A stretch of DNA of 64,000 nucleotides from Pseudoalteromonas sp. T1lg23B (GCF_002964665.1 NZ_PQBZ01000030.1:256388-320387); one strand, 5' to 3'; positions 35,784 to 45,340 are shown, counted from the stretch's first letter. The notes: generated from the sequence alone by a model not told the origin. Program-made: numbers and translations.

Positions 35784-38477
35784 GTGAGTGTAGGACCACT
35801 GTTTGCTGAGCTAAAGTCTTGTCTAAAGAAAGATCAGTTTCTCCTTAAAAAACGTTTGCATGGTGCGAATAAAATTACAGATGCGAACAAGCAAAGCAAA
35901 GTGGTTGCTTCGATTGAACAGGCAATTCAAAAAAGCCAAACGTTAAAAATACAACGCACTGAGCAACTACCTAAAGTGAGTTATCCAGAACAGCTTCCTG
36001 TTAGCCAGAAAAAAGATGACATTAAAGCTGCAATTGAACAGCATCAAGTGGTTATTGTTGCAGGTGAAACGGGGTCAGGTAAGACTACGCAGTTACCCAA
36101 AATATGCCTAGAGCTTGGCAGAGGCGTTGATGGTTACATCGGTCATACTCAGCCCAGAAGGCTAGCGGCACGCAGTGTAGCCAATCGTATTGCTGAAGAA
36201 CTTGAATGTGAGCTGGGCCAGCAGGTTGGCTTTAAGATCCGCTTTAGTGATCAAGTGTCAGACAATACCTATGTTAAGTTGATGACTGATGGTATTTTGT
36301 TAGCAGAAATACAGCAAGATCGTTATTTAAATCAATATGATACTATCATCATTGATGAAGCGCACGAACGCAGTTTAAACATCGACTTTATTTTGGGTTA
36401 TTTGAAAAATTTATTGCCCAAGCGTCCCGATCTTAAAGTGATCATTACATCAGCAACCATAGACCCAGAGCGTTTTTCTAAGCACTTTAACAATGCGCCT
36501 ATCATTGAAGTGTCGGGTCGAACATATCCCGTTGAAGTGAGATATAGACCCATTCTTGACACGGCATCTGATGATAGCGAAGCGCAAAGCGATCAGTTGC
36601 AGGGCATCTTTGATGCGGTTGATGAGCTGTGTGCCGAAGGGCCCGGTGACATCCTCATTTTTATGAATGGTGAACGTGAAATTAGGGATACAGCAGAAGC
36701 CCTCGATAAGCGTAACCTCAAAGGGGTAGAAGTACTTCCCTTGTATGCGCGCTTATCAAATGCCGAGCAAAACCGTATTTTTGCCCCACACAGTCAACGT
36801 CGTATTGTTTTGTCGACTAATGTGGCAGAAACCTCACTTACGGTTCCTGGGATCAGATATGTTATTGACCCGGGTACGGCAAGAATTAGTCGTTATAGCT
36901 ATCGAACAAAAGTACAAAGGTTACCGATAGAGGCAATTTCTCAGGCCAGTGCGAATCAAAGAAAAGGCCGCTGTGGGCGTGTTGAAGCGGGGGTTTGTAT
37001 TCGATTGTATTCGGAAGATGACTTTGTGTCCCGACCAGAATTTACGGACCCAGAAATTCTACGTACAAATTTAGCGTCAGTTATTCTACAAATGCTGGGC
37101 TTAGGGCTGGGTGACATTTCACAGTTTCCGTTTGTACAAGCGCCGGACAGTCGTAATATTAATGATGGTATTGCGTTGCTCGAAGAGCTGGAGGCGGTGC
37201 ATCCGAGTAAGCGCCGCCAAAGTACCCAATTAACGCCATCTGGACGTACGCTCAGCCGTCTACCTATTGACCCTCGCTTAGCGAAAATGGTGTTTACAGC
37301 AGACAAGCTGGGCGCGCTAAGAGAAGTGATCGTCATAGTCGCAGCATTATCTATTCAAGACCCTCGCGAACGGCCACAAGAAAAACGAGGTGCGGCGGAT
37401 GAGAAACATGCTCGTTTTGAACATCCCGATTCAGACTTTGTTGCTTACTTGAATCTATGGTATTACATCGAACAGCAGCAACAAGACCTTACGCGCGCGC
37501 AGTTTCGCAAACTATGTCAAAAAGATTTTCTTGCCTACATGCGTATTCGAGAGTGGCAAGATATTGTTTACCAACTAAGCACCATCTGTGAAGAAATGAA
37601 CATGCAATTGAGTGATAACCCAGCTGATTTGGACAATGTTCATCAAGCTTTGCTCAGTGGAATGCTCAGCCACATAGGCGCTAAAGATGAGAAGCAACAT
37701 TATAAAGGCGCACGCAACAGTCAGTTCCATATATTCCCAGGCTCAAGTTTATTCAAGAAAAGTCCGAAATGGTTAATGTCAGCGGAGCTAGTTGAAACCA
37801 GTAAGTTGTATGCCAGAGTCAACGCTAAAATAGATGTGAATTGGATAGCGCCTTTGGCGCAACATGTGGTCAAACGCAGCTTTAGCGAGCCACACTGGGA
37901 GAAAAAACCAGGTTGTATCATAGCTTTTGAGCAGCAAACGTTATTTGGTTTGATCATTGTCGCGCGCAAGCGCACCGTGTATAGCCAAATTGAGCCCGTG
38001 TTATGTCGAGAGTTATTTATCAAAGAAGCGTTGGTGGCACAGCAGCTTGGCCAAAATGAAGCATTTTTGCAGCATAATCAGTCTTTAATTGATGACATTC
38101 ATGTGCTGGAGCAAAAGGCACGACGTCGTGACATTCTCGTCGATGAACAAACGTTGTTTGAATTCTATGATCAGCGTATACCCAAAGACGTATGCACCCG
38201 CGCTGGTTTTAATCATTGGTGGAAAAGTCAAAAGCAAAAAGACAAGCGCTTTTTACACATGAGCCGTGAGCAGTTGATGCAGCACGACGCGCAGCAAATC
38301 ACCGAGTTTGATTACCCTGATGTATGGCACCAAGGTAATCTGATGTTACCTCTTGAATATCATTTCGAGCCGGGCCAGCCCGTGGATGGGGTGATGGTAA
38401 ATATACCGCTGGCGTTGTTAAACCAAGTTAATGAGCAAGGCTTTATTGGCATGTACCAGCTTTTCGACATGAATTGA
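35784..38477 (+). CDS. hrpA: ATP-dependent RNA helicase HrpA, N-terminal part (frameshifted)
   Basis: The first 897 residues of the DEAH-box helicase HrpA, which acts on stalled or collided ribosomes in E. coli. Walker A GETGSGKT is at residues 94-101, the DEAH box is IIIDEAHERS, SAT is ITSATID, and motif VI is in QRKGRCGR. An OB-fold and the start of DUF3418 follow. After NEQGF the frame runs out at 38477. Adding one T to TTT at 38442-38444 restores GFYWHVPAFRHELICGLIKSLP, the expected family sequence. The start is GTG 35784. It is either a disrupted gene or a sequencing slip. Confidence 0.88.
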   Translation: MSVGPLFAELKSCLKKDQFLLKKRLHGANKITDANKQSKVVASIEQAIQKSQTLKIQRTEQLPKVSYPEQLPVSQKKDDIKAAIEQHQVVIVAGETGSGKTTQLPKICLELGRGVDGYIGHTQPRRLAARSVANRIAEELECELGQQVGFKIRFSDQVSDNTYVKLMTDGILLAEIQQDRYLNQYDTIIIDEAHERSLNIDFILGYLKNLLPKRPDLKVIITSATIDPERFSKHFNNAPIIEVSGRTYPVEVRYRPILDTASDDSEAQSDQLQGIFDAVDELCAEGPGDILIFMNGEREIRDTAEALDKRNLKGVEVLPLYARLSNAEQNRIFAPHSQRRIVLSTNVAETSLTVPGIRYVIDPGTARISRYSYRTKVQRLPIEAISQASANQRKGRCGRVEAGVCIRLYSEDDFVSRPEFTDPEILRTNLASVILQMLGLGLGDISQFPFVQAPDSRNINDGIALLEELEAVHPSKRRQSTQLTPSGRTLSRLPIDPRLAKMVFTADKLGALREVIVIVAALSIQDPRERPQEKRGAADEKHARFEHPDSDFVAYLNLWYYIEQQQQDLTRAQFRKLCQKDFLAYMRIREWQDIVYQLSTICEEMNMQLSDNPADLDNVHQALLSGMLSHIGAKDEKQHYKGARNSQFHIFPGSSLFKKSPKWLMSAELVETSKLYARVNAKIDVNWIAPLAQHVVKRSFSEPHWEKKPGCIIAFEQQTLFGLIIVARKRTVYSQIEPVLCRELFIKEALVAQQLGQNEAFLQHNQSLIDDIHVLEQKARRRDILVDEQTLFEFYDQRIPKDVCTRAGFNHWWKSQKQKDKRFLHMSREQLMQHDAQQITEFDYPDVWHQGNLMLPLEYHFEPGQPVDGVMVNIPLALLNQVNEQGFIGMYQLFDMN

Positions 38478-39667
38478 TCTGTGGTTTGATCAAAAGCTTG
38501 CCCAAGAATCTTCGCCGTAATTTTGTGCCTGCACCAAACTATGCTGATGCGGTACTGGCAAGTTTAGAGCCCATGCAAGGTACTTTACTTGATGCCTTAG
38601 CAATGCGCCTATTGCGTATGACAGGGGTTAAAGTTGAGCAAGAGGATTGGGATCTAAGTGCGCTTGAACCTCATTTAAAAATACAGTTTCAGGTAATTGG
38701 CGATGATGGCAAAGTCATAGCTCATGGTTTTGACTTACAAGCACTGAAAGATAAATTGCAAGGCCGTGTATCTGATACACTTTCACAGGTCGCAGAAGCA
38801 GGGATTGAGCAACAAGATATTACCCAGTGGCAATTTGGTGAACTACCCAAAGAATACACTAAGAAACAGGGTAGCTATGAAATTAAAGCCTTCCCAGCTT
38901 TAGTAGATAAAAAAGCTAGCACCGCAATAGAGCTATTCGATAGCTCTATCAAAGCAGAAGTTGCGCATCAAAAAGGTATCCGTCGTTTGGTGTTGCTAAA
39001 TGTTCCTTCACCCATTAAATACCTACAACAGCACTTACCAAACAAAGCAAAACTGGGCTTGTACTTTAATCCATTTGGGAAAGTACAGGATCTCATCGAT
39101 GACTGCATAGCCGCCGGTGTTGATCTGCTATTAGCTCAGCATTCTGACATTCGTGATGAACAAAGTTTTGAACAAGCAAAAGAGCGTATCCGTGGTGAGC
39201 TTGGCGACACGGTGGTGCGCATTGCGACACAGGTCGAGCAGGTATTAAGCATTGCTCACGCTATTAATAAACGTATGAAAGGGCGCGTGGATCTAACTAT
39301 GATCACAGCCCACGGAGACATTAAATCGCAGTTAGAAACGCTTATTTTCAAAGGTTTTGTAAGTGAACACGGAGCAGACAAATTACCCGATTTACTGCGC
39401 TATATGAAAGCGATAGAAAAGCGACTAGAGAAGCTACCGGTTGACCCAAACCGTGACCGCTTGTGTGTGCTTGAGCTTGAGAAAGTAGCACAGGCATATC
39501 AAAAAGTGGTCACACGTATTCCAAAAGGACACCCTTTGCCTGATAATGTACAGAGTATCTTTTGGATGCAGCAGGAACTTCGAGTTTCGTTGTTTGCACA
39601 AACACTCGGTACGCCATATCCAATCTCCGCGAAGCGGGTGATGAATGCAATAAAGGACTGCGAATAA
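38474..39667 (+). CDS. hrpA: HrpA C-terminal part (DUF3418), second half of the frameshifted gene
   Basis: A 397-residue frame continuing HrpA directly (LIKSLPKNLRRNFVPAPNYA is a conserved HrpA stretch). It carries most of the C-terminal DUF3418 domain and ends normally. Together with the first part it gives about 1,294 residues, matching full HrpA. The codon at 38474 is a TTG with no ribosome-binding site, so this is not an independent gene. If the shift is real, the helicase core could still be made without this domain. Confidence 0.88.
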   Translation: MICGLIKSLPKNLRRNFVPAPNYADAVLASLEPMQGTLLDALAMRLLRMTGVKVEQEDWDLSALEPHLKIQFQVIGDDGKVIAHGFDLQALKDKLQGRVSDTLSQVAEAGIEQQDITQWQFGELPKEYTKKQGSYEIKAFPALVDKKASTAIELFDSSIKAEVAHQKGIRRLVLLNVPSPIKYLQQHLPNKAKLGLYFNPFGKVQDLIDDCIAAGVDLLLAQHSDIRDEQSFEQAKERIRGELGDTVVRIATQVEQVLSIAHAINKRMKGRVDLTMITAHGDIKSQLETLIFKGFVSEHGADKLPDLLRYMKAIEKRLEKLPVDPNRDRLCVLELEKVAQAYQKVVTRIPKGHPLPDNVQSIFWMQQELRVSLFAQTLGTPYPISAKRVMNAIKDCE

Positions 39668-39725
39668 TTGCTTAATAAGCTTGCAATTTACTCTAAGCCA
39701 ATTACCTTATTAGAAGGAAAAGTTT

Positions 39726-40139
39726 TTGGATTTTGAAAAGGAAGTGACATCAACTATGTCCACTCGCAAAAAAGGGAATAACACGCCGCATGTACTTGTG
39801 GTAGACGATGAGTATTTTAACTATGAAATGCTCAGTATGGCTTTGTCTGATGCGTTTAAGCTTAGTTATGCAGACTCGGGAAAGAGCTGTTTATCCAATG
39901 CGATAGCTCATAAGCCCGATGCAATTTTGCTTGATGTGTGCATGCCAGGCCTTGATGGGTACGACACGTGTCGTATGTTAAAAAATACTCCAGAAACTAA
40001 AGATATTCCTGTTGTGATGGTATCTGGCTTAGAGTCAGAACAAGAGCAACAAGCTGGCTATGAAGCCGGTTGTGATGCTTACGTGATCAAACCATTTGCC
40101 ATCCAATCCTTATTAGAAAAACTAAAATCAATGGTATAA
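39726..40139 (+). CDS. CheY-like response regulator (receiver domain only)
   Basis: A single receiver domain of 137 residues. The acidic pocket DDE is at 27-29, the phosphorylation site Asp70 is in ILLDVCMPG and Lys122 is in YVIKPF. There is no output domain, so it acts by protein contact. The start is TTG 39726 with AAGGA seven bases upstream; ATG 39756 is an alternative with a poorer site. The PilZ gene follows ten bases later, suggesting a joint role in c-di-GMP or motility control. No histidine kinase is nearby. Confidence 0.85.
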   Translation: MDFEKEVTSTMSTRKKGNNTPHVLVVDDEYFNYEMLSMALSDAFKLSYADSGKSCLSNAIAHKPDAILLDVCMPGLDGYDTCRMLKNTPETKDIPVVMVSGLESEQEQQAGYEAGCDAYVIKPFAIQSLLEKLKSMV

Positions 40140-40149
40140 GGGGATAGCG

Positions 40150-40440
40150 ATGTTGCATGAAGATAAGCGCAGGTTTATGCGTATGTTGATCAATGCTCAA
40201 GCCAGATTGACGATCTTGGAGACGGGTTTGACGTTTGAAGGCAAATGCCATGACTTAAGTGCAACGGGATTGTCAATTGAAGTCAGTGAGCCCATTGAAC
40301 CCAATACCATGATGGAAGTTCACATTAATTCCACTAGTGACTCAATTCCGCCATTGAATGCACATGCTAACGTGGTGCGTTGTGCTCAAGATCAAGATGG
40401 CACATATATATTAGGCTTGGAAATTACTCAGTTTAACTGA
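40150..40440 (+). CDS. PilZ domain protein
   Basis: A 96-residue single PilZ domain. The c-di-GMP-binding residues are present: RRFMR at 7-11 (RxxxR) and DLSATG at 35-40 (DxSxxG). It probably binds c-di-GMP and passes the signal to a partner. It is in an operon with the CheY-like gene ten bases upstream. Confidence 0.88.
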   Translation: MLHEDKRRFMRMLINAQARLTILETGLTFEGKCHDLSATGLSIEVSEPIEPNTMMEVHINSTSDSIPPLNAHANVVRCAQDQDGTYILGLEITQFN

Positions 40441-40459
40441 CGACTAACTACAAAATGCC

Positions 40460-40933
40460 TTACTTTGCAGTAACTGTGAGCTTAGCGCAGTGTGCTCGGT
40501 ATTGTTCTTGGAATGTTAGGTTTTGTCCGTGTTCATGCTTAAAATCAAGGCCGACCATGACGCGATCGTCAGGGCATAGATATGTTTGATGTAACTTAAA
40601 CTTGCTTTGCCAACTAGATACTTGAATATCTTCAAGGTCGATATGAATACCGCCAATGTAGCTGCTCAGCTCTTGCTCCTTTTTACGTAGCTTTTCAACA
40701 ATCTTAAGAGCCTCTTGATCGCTTGTTTTGAGTCGTTCAATGATCTTAGCAATAGTTTGCTCTTTTAATGCTTTTTTAACGCTGTCTTCGGTATGCTCGA
40801 CTACGAACTGATATATGCCAAGGCTGGTCAGTAGAGTGACAATCAAAACCACAAATGCAAGTGCACCTATCGCTTGATTTCTGGCCGTATCGGCCTTTTC
40901 TTTAATTAGTAATTGGATCTCTGGGGCTATCAT
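40460..40933 (-). CDS. Unknown membrane-anchored coiled-coil protein
   Basis: A 157-residue protein I do not recognise. One hydrophobic helix at about 22-43 (GALAFVVLIVTLLTSLGIYQF) follows a short charged N-terminus, then a predicted coiled coil at 50-95 (KKALKEQTIAKIIERLK...KIVEKLRKKEQEL), then a small C-terminal domain with two cysteines (LCPDDRVMVGLDF and HCAKLTV). The C-terminal part is probably periplasmic. ATG 40933 has AAGGAG upstream. It converges on the PilZ gene. Confidence 0.65.
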   Translation of the reverse strand: MIAPEIQLLIKEKADTARNQAIGALAFVVLIVTLLTSLGIYQFVVEHTEDSVKKALKEQTIAKIIERLKTSDQEALKIVEKLRKKEQELSSYIGGIHIDLEDIQVSSWQSKFKLHQTYLCPDDRVMVGLDFKHEHGQNLTFQEQYRAHCAKLTVTAK

Positions 40934-41164
40934 AACTCACTCCTTTTGGTTTCACAGCTGGTATAGCTTTGGGCCGAAAAAGCTATCGTTGAATGCAAAT
41001 ATAGAACAGCTATTTCTTATCGCCACTTTATCAATAGGTAAATATGACGCAAATACGGTCGTACACATGATCGTAAGAAAACGCTTCTATAGAGTGATGA
41101 GATTTGGGAAGACTGGAGACCGCAAAGGCGTGTTTTCAACGCCTTTGGCCGATAAGCTGCTAAT

Positions 41165-42355
41165 TTAGTAAACCTTACAAATTAGACCTTTTAAATAGAA
41201 GCCTTCAGGATAGTTACCTGAAATAGGGTGATCTGCGGCTTGATTCAGACGTTCCATAATCAATAGCTCTTTCCCTGCATCGAGTGCGGCATCTGCAACG
41301 ACCTTTTGAAACAGGTTTTGCTCCATAAGGCCAGAGCAAGAGAAAGTTAGCAAAGTGCCACCCGGTTTAAGGATTTGCATAGCTATCATGTTAATGTCTT
41401 TATAACCACGACATGCACCAGTGAGCTGAGCTTTACTTTCTGCAAATTTTGGCGGGTCCATCACGATGGTGTCAAACTGGCGACCTTCATCACGGTATTG
41501 TCGCAACAGCTTAAATACATCCTGCTTAACAAATTCAGCTTTGGATAGGTCCAAATTGTTGTGTTCAACATTGCGTTTTGCGGTATCAAGAGCAGGTTGA
41601 GATACGTCAACGTTAATGACCTTTTCACAGCCACCTCGCAGTGCATATAAGCCAAACGTACCAGTGTAACAAAAACAGTTAAGTACGGTTTTGTCTTTAA
41701 CAAAACGTTCTAGAGCTGCTCTACTATCCCTTTGGTCTAGGTAGAAACCTGTTTTATGACCATTGATAATATCAACTTCTATTTTTAGCCCGTTTTCTTC
41801 GATTAGCACAGGTGCAAGGGGCGCATCGCCCCACAGGGCTCCTGTGGTTTTCTCTAACCCTTCTTTTTTACGCACATCAACATCTGAACGTTCGTAAATA
41901 TAGCAATCGGGAAATAGCTCTCGAAGCGCCATGAGCAAGTCACCTTTATGGCGTTCTGCGCCAGCGCTAAGTAATTGGCAAACTAGATAGTTATCGAACT
42001 TGTCTATGGTAATGCCGGGTAGGCCGTCAGACTCTGCTGCTGATAATCGAAAGCCAGATAATCCGCCTTCCTCGATCGTTTGTTGTCTTGCATCTAATGC
42101 TCGACGCAATCGTTTCACAAAGAACTGTGTATCAATCTGTTCGTTTTGGTCAAAACTCCACACGCGGGCACGAATTTGTGAATCTGGGCTATAGGCCGCA
42201 GTCGCAAGATACTGACCGTCGTGTGTATAGATAGTAACCGTGTCACCTAAGGCGGGCTTGCCCTTTATTTTCTTGATTGCTTTAGAGAAAACCCACGGGT
42301 GTTTACGTTTAAGCGACTTTTCTCGACCGGGCTGTAAATACAGGGCACAAGACAT
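41165..42355 (-). CDS. rlmI: 23S rRNA m5C1962 methyltransferase RlmI
   Basis: Methylates C1962 of 23S rRNA. There is an N-terminal PUA domain (about 2-80, with [17 protein letters not shown]), a central linker and a Rossmann methyltransferase domain with the SAM loop [13 protein letters not shown], the DVSQPALD strand and the DPPKF motif; FSCSG carries the catalytic-loop cysteine. The 396 residues match the family. It is transcribed alone. A 9-bp hairpin (CAAAGGCGT/ACGCCTTTG, 41124-41148) lies just past the stop but lacks a T tract. Confidence 0.93.
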   Translation of the reverse strand: MSCALYLQPGREKSLKRKHPWVFSKAIKKIKGKPALGDTVTIYTHDGQYLATAAYSPDSQIRARVWSFDQNEQIDTQFFVKRLRRALDARQQTIEEGGLSGFRLSAAESDGLPGITIDKFDNYLVCQLLSAGAERHKGDLLMALRELFPDCYIYERSDVDVRKKEGLEKTTGALWGDAPLAPVLIEENGLKIEVDIINGHKTGFYLDQRDSRAALERFVKDKTVLNCFCYTGTFGLYALRGGCEKVINVDVSQPALDTAKRNVEHNNLDLSKAEFVKQDVFKLLRQYRDEGRQFDTIVMDPPKFAESKAQLTGACRGYKDINMIAMQILKPGGTLLTFSCSGLMEQNLFQKVVADAALDAGKELLIMERLNQAADHPISGNYPEGFYLKGLICKVY

Positions 42356-42543
42356 AAAAATTCCTTACTTGATAGAATGCTTGCCATTTTAGTGAAGGCC
42401 ATGCCAACATACAATCTTAACTCATGAATAATGGTGAGCTAGACTCCAGTGTTGGCAAAGAGTGAACCACCAAAGTGATGACTTTGTATGTCAGCGATAG
42501 AATTAATCGTTCGGACAGATTTTAAAAATCATAAGAGAATGTA

Positions 42544-43170
42544 ATGCATAACATTGAACAGGCATGTAAGAACTTTATGTTAAACAGCGTCTTTGCTGAT
42601 ACCGCTCATGACTTGACGCATGTTGAAAGAGTCGTTAAAACCGCCAAGCAGCTTGCTCAGCAAGAGCAGGCTGATTTGGCCGTCGTGCTGCCTGCCGCAT
42701 GGCTGCATGACTGTGTTGCTGTAGCGAAAAATCATCCGGATAGAGCTCGAGCGTCAAAAATGGCTGCTGATAAAGCAGTGACGTTTCTTCAGTCGATTGA
42801 TTACGACACGTCAAAGCTTGACGCAATTCATCATGCCATTGTTGCTCACAGCTTTAGCGCTAATGTCATACCAGAGACATTAGAAGCTAAAATTGTTCAG
42901 GACGCAGATAGAATGGATGCACTAGGTGCGATTGGTGTGAGTCGATGCATGAAGGTGGGAGGGGCCATAGCACGTCACTTATACCATCCAGAGGACCCAT
43001 TTTGTGAGCGCCGAGAAGCCGATGATATGCGCTACACATTAGATCACTTTTTTATTAAACTTTTGCACATTGCTGAGCAAATGCATACGCCCTCAGCCAG
43101 AGAAGAGGCTCGCAAGCGTACCGAGTTTATGAGTGCGTTTTTGGACCAACTGAAACAAGAGATCGCTTAA
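42544..43170 (+). CDS. HD-domain phosphohydrolase (YedJ-like)
   Basis: A 208-residue metal-dependent phosphohydrolase. HD-superfamily ligands are visible: His26 in HDLTHVERV, His55-Asp56 in WLHDC, His in IVAHSF and Asp in VQDADRMDALG. It resembles E. coli YedJ, whose substrate is not firmly known. It is monocistronic, with a shared terminator downstream. Confidence 0.82.
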   Translation: MHNIEQACKNFMLNSVFADTAHDLTHVERVVKTAKQLAQQEQADLAVVLPAAWLHDCVAVAKNHPDRARASKMAADKAVTFLQSIDYDTSKLDAIHHAIVAHSFSANVIPETLEAKIVQDADRMDALGAIGVSRCMKVGGAIARHLYHPEDPFCERREADDMRYTLDHFFIKLLHIAEQMHTPSAREEARKRTEFMSAFLDQLKQEIA

Positions 43171-43176
43171 TATATA

Positions 43177-43205
43177 AAAACGCATGTTATCGAGTCATGC
43201 GTTTT
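43177..43205. terminator. Bidirectional terminator between the HD and channel genes
   Basis: Ten-base perfect stem AAAACGCATG/CATGCGTTTT with a nine-base loop containing the stop of the channel gene on the minus strand. Confidence 0.85.
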
Positions 43206-44167
43206 ACAAAAACGACCACGAATAGTGCCAACGAAAAGCTTCCCGTGAAGGCCTCAACGGCTGCGATAAACCGCGATACCCCTACAGGGGTGATATCTCC
43301 ATAGCCTAACGTGGTAAATGTCACGACACTAAAATAGAAACTATTGAGTAATGCACTGATATTGTCTGAAAACGTACTGGCAAAGTCTAATTGTAAGCGT
43401 TGCTCGTCGTAAGTTACGCCAAATATAAAGTACATAAGCGCACAAAATACTATCATTGTTAAACTAAAGCGAATGACGTTTTCCGGTTTTTCTCCATAGC
43501 CACATATTAAATTGATGAAACTTGAAACAATCCGCCTTTGCGAAAATTTTGGATATTGTTGGTGACGCATGCGCAATTCTTGATAGGTATATTTGCCCGC
43601 CATTTCAAATAGACCTTGTTGCTCCGCTCCTTTTCTAAGCGACCGATATATTTCTTCAGACTGCAGAAATAGATCGTTAGCGTCATCAATGCGTTTTTCT
43701 TTTAAGGCGCTAAACGCCTGTTGTTCCTGCAATAGTTTGTCGCCCAAATAAAGATTATCAATGCGAGTATTGTTGAGCTTAATACCGAGCAGGTTTGTGC
43801 CCTCAAGATGACAGCAGTGTAAATTAGCTTCTCTTAAGTCTGCTTTCATTAAAGAGGCATGGCGTATCGTATTATTAAATAGATGAGCACCTTGTAAATT
43901 TGCTCGATAAAAGTTGCAGTATGACAAATCATAACCACTATGGTCGCCGAACTTAACCAAATTAAGCCCTTCGAGGTTGGCACGCTTTAATTCTAAGCCA
44001 TGTAATAGCCCACCACGTTTTGCATAACGCTCAAGCTTTTGGGTGAGTTCCAAGCCACTTTTGTCAAATTTAGCATCGTGCCAAAAACAAAGTCCTGACC
44101 CCATATCAATCTCTTGGCATTGATGACCGTCGGGTGATTTATATTGACAACTTGGTTTATCACTCAT
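43187..44167 (-). CDS. Pentapeptide-repeat / potassium channel fusion protein
   Basis: A 326-residue protein with three parts. The N-terminus has a Cys/His cluster that looks like a small zinc site (CQYKSPDGHQCQ, then CFWH). About 55-150 forms a pentapeptide-repeat helix (ANLEGLNL, ANLQGAHL, ADLREANL, LEGTNLLG). The C-terminus has two membrane helices around the pore loop and selectivity filter TLGYGD, a K+-channel module. It is most likely an inner-membrane K+ channel with a cytoplasmic beta-helix domain. Confidence 0.82.
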   Translation of the reverse strand: MSDKPSCQYKSPDGHQCQEIDMGSGLCFWHDAKFDKSGLELTQKLERYAKRGGLLHGLELKRANLEGLNLVKFGDHSGYDLSYCNFYRANLQGAHLFNNTIRHASLMKADLREANLHCCHLEGTNLLGIKLNNTRIDNLYLGDKLLQEQQAFSALKEKRIDDANDLFLQSEEIYRSLRKGAEQQGLFEMAGKYTYQELRMRHQQYPKFSQRRIVSSFINLICGYGEKPENVIRFSLTMIVFCALMYFIFGVTYDEQRLQLDFASTFSDNISALLNSFYFSVVTFTTLGYGDITPVGVSRFIAAVEAFTGSFSLALFVVVFVKRMTR

Positions 44168-44258
44168 AGATATTTGATCTCTTTAGCCATTTATTTTTAT
44201 AGATTAGCAGCTAATTGGCGGGGTAGAATGAACACAGAGAAACTTTTTTTTATTTAAG

Positions 44259-44930
44259 ATGTTTGAATATCAGCTAAAACTCAGCAAAAGACGCAAGACT
44301 GTCGCATTAAAAGTTACAGACAAAGGTGTCCATGTGTATGCACCGTACGGCGCTTGTATGACTGAGATAGAAAGGTGGCTGAATACAAAACAGCCTTGGG
44401 TAAAGGCTCAACAAAGCCGGCTCGCGGACGGTATACAAATACAAACACCTTGGCAAAGTAACAAGATACTTATTTTTGGTGATGAGTTTGAACTGCTGTT
44501 TGGTCGCTCATCCTATATTGATCATCCAAAAAAACAGGTTGTCATCAAAACATCTACACGCTCTTCTGTTAAATCAATGAGAATGCAACTTATGAAGTTG
44601 TTAGCGGTGGAACTTGAGCAATATATAGACAGCAAACTACCTCAGCTCAGTACACAAATGAATGCGCCCGTAGTAAGTGTGAAGCTTAGAGAATATAAAA
44701 GTCGTTGGGGAAGTTGTTCTAGTCAGTACGCACTTACATTCAATATATTGCTTGCTGGTGCGCCAAAGAGAATGATTGACCATGTGATGGTACATGAGCT
44801 AGCCCATTGTCACATTCTATCGCACAGCAAGAAGTTCTGGCTGCTTGTGGCGCAATATGACCCAGACTACAAGAGTGCAGTTAACTGGTTTAAAACAAAT
44901 GGTAAGCAGCTATTCATAGCTAAGGAATAA
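44259..44930 (+). CDS. YgjP-like metallopeptidase (M48/DUF45)
   Basis: A 223-residue predicted zinc peptidase. The zinc site is HELAH (His179, Glu180, His183) with a probable third ligand in HSKKFW (His189); SRWGSCSS at 148-155 is the family marker. It has no signal peptide, so it is cytoplasmic. The function of YgjP proteins is poorly known. It ends a few bases before the tRNA-Tyr cluster on the opposite strand. Confidence 0.85.
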   Translation: MFEYQLKLSKRRKTVALKVTDKGVHVYAPYGACMTEIERWLNTKQPWVKAQQSRLADGIQIQTPWQSNKILIFGDEFELLFGRSSYIDHPKKQVVIKTSTRSSVKSMRMQLMKLLAVELEQYIDSKLPQLSTQMNAPVVSVKLREYKSRWGSCSSQYALTFNILLAGAPKRMIDHVMVHELAHCHILSHSKKFWLLVAQYDPDYKSAVNWFKTNGKQLFIAKE

Positions 44931-44935
44931 GAAAG

Positions 44936-45020
44936 TGGTGGAGGGGGCTGGATTCGAACCAGCGAAGGCAGTGCCGTCAGATTTACAGTCTGATCCCTTT
45001 GGCCGCTCGGGAACCCCTCC
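44936..45020 (-). tRNA. tRNA-Tyr (GTA), third of three in transcription order
   Basis: An 85-base class II tRNA with encoded CCA (44936-44938). The acceptor stem is GGAGGGG/CCCCTCC, the anticodon loop CTGTAAATC contains GTA, there is a long variable arm, and the T-arm is GGTTCGAATCC. It is identical in sequence to the other two copies. It lies right after the converging YgjP gene. Confidence 0.96.
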
Positions 45021-45037
45021 TCAGGGAGCATACAATT

Positions 45038-45122
45038 TGGTGGAGGGGGCTGGATTCGAACCAGCGAAGGCAGTGCCGTCAGATTTACAGTCTGATCCCT
45101 TTGGCCGCTCGGGAACCCCTCC
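45038..45122 (-). tRNA. tRNA-Tyr (GTA), second of three
   Basis: Identical to its neighbours over all 85 bases, including the encoded CCA. Its flanks TACAATT and AATTGTA are complementary and could extend the acceptor stem in the precursor, placing the processing sites in a helix. Confidence 0.96.
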
Positions 45123-45143
45123 AAATTGTATTTGTGTTGTTGG

Positions 45144-45228
45144 TGGTGGAGGGGGCTGGATTCGAACCAGCGAAGGCAGTGCCGTCAGATTTACAGTCTG
45201 ATCCCTTTGGCCGCTCGGGAACCCCTCC
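45144..45228 (-). tRNA. tRNA-Tyr (GTA), first of three
   Basis: First in the transcript, next to the promoter. Identical to the other two copies with encoded CCA. The spacers between copies are 17 and 21 bases, so the three are cut from one precursor. Confidence 0.96.
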
Positions 45229-45243
45229 TCAACAACGGCGGTG

Positions 45244-45271
45244 ATAATATCAAAGTTTCTTATTAAGTAAA
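45244..45271 (-). promoter_or_regulatory. Promoter of the tRNA-Tyr cluster
   Basis: On the minus strand TTTACT (45271-45266), 16 bases, and TATTAT (45249-45244) precede a GC-rich discriminator (CACCGCCG) of the stringently controlled type. AT-rich sequence upstream resembles an UP element. Confidence 0.6.
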
Positions 45272-45340
45272 GAAAACTGCTAAAGAAATTTTAAAAAATG
45301 CCGATAAAAACATAGTTCAGTGATTAATTGGCGAAACTCT

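Noticed and set aside
44867..45244. Frames with repeated protein sequence across the tRNA cluster
   Set aside because: The repetition is the three tRNA-Tyr genes, not a repeat protein or CRISPR.
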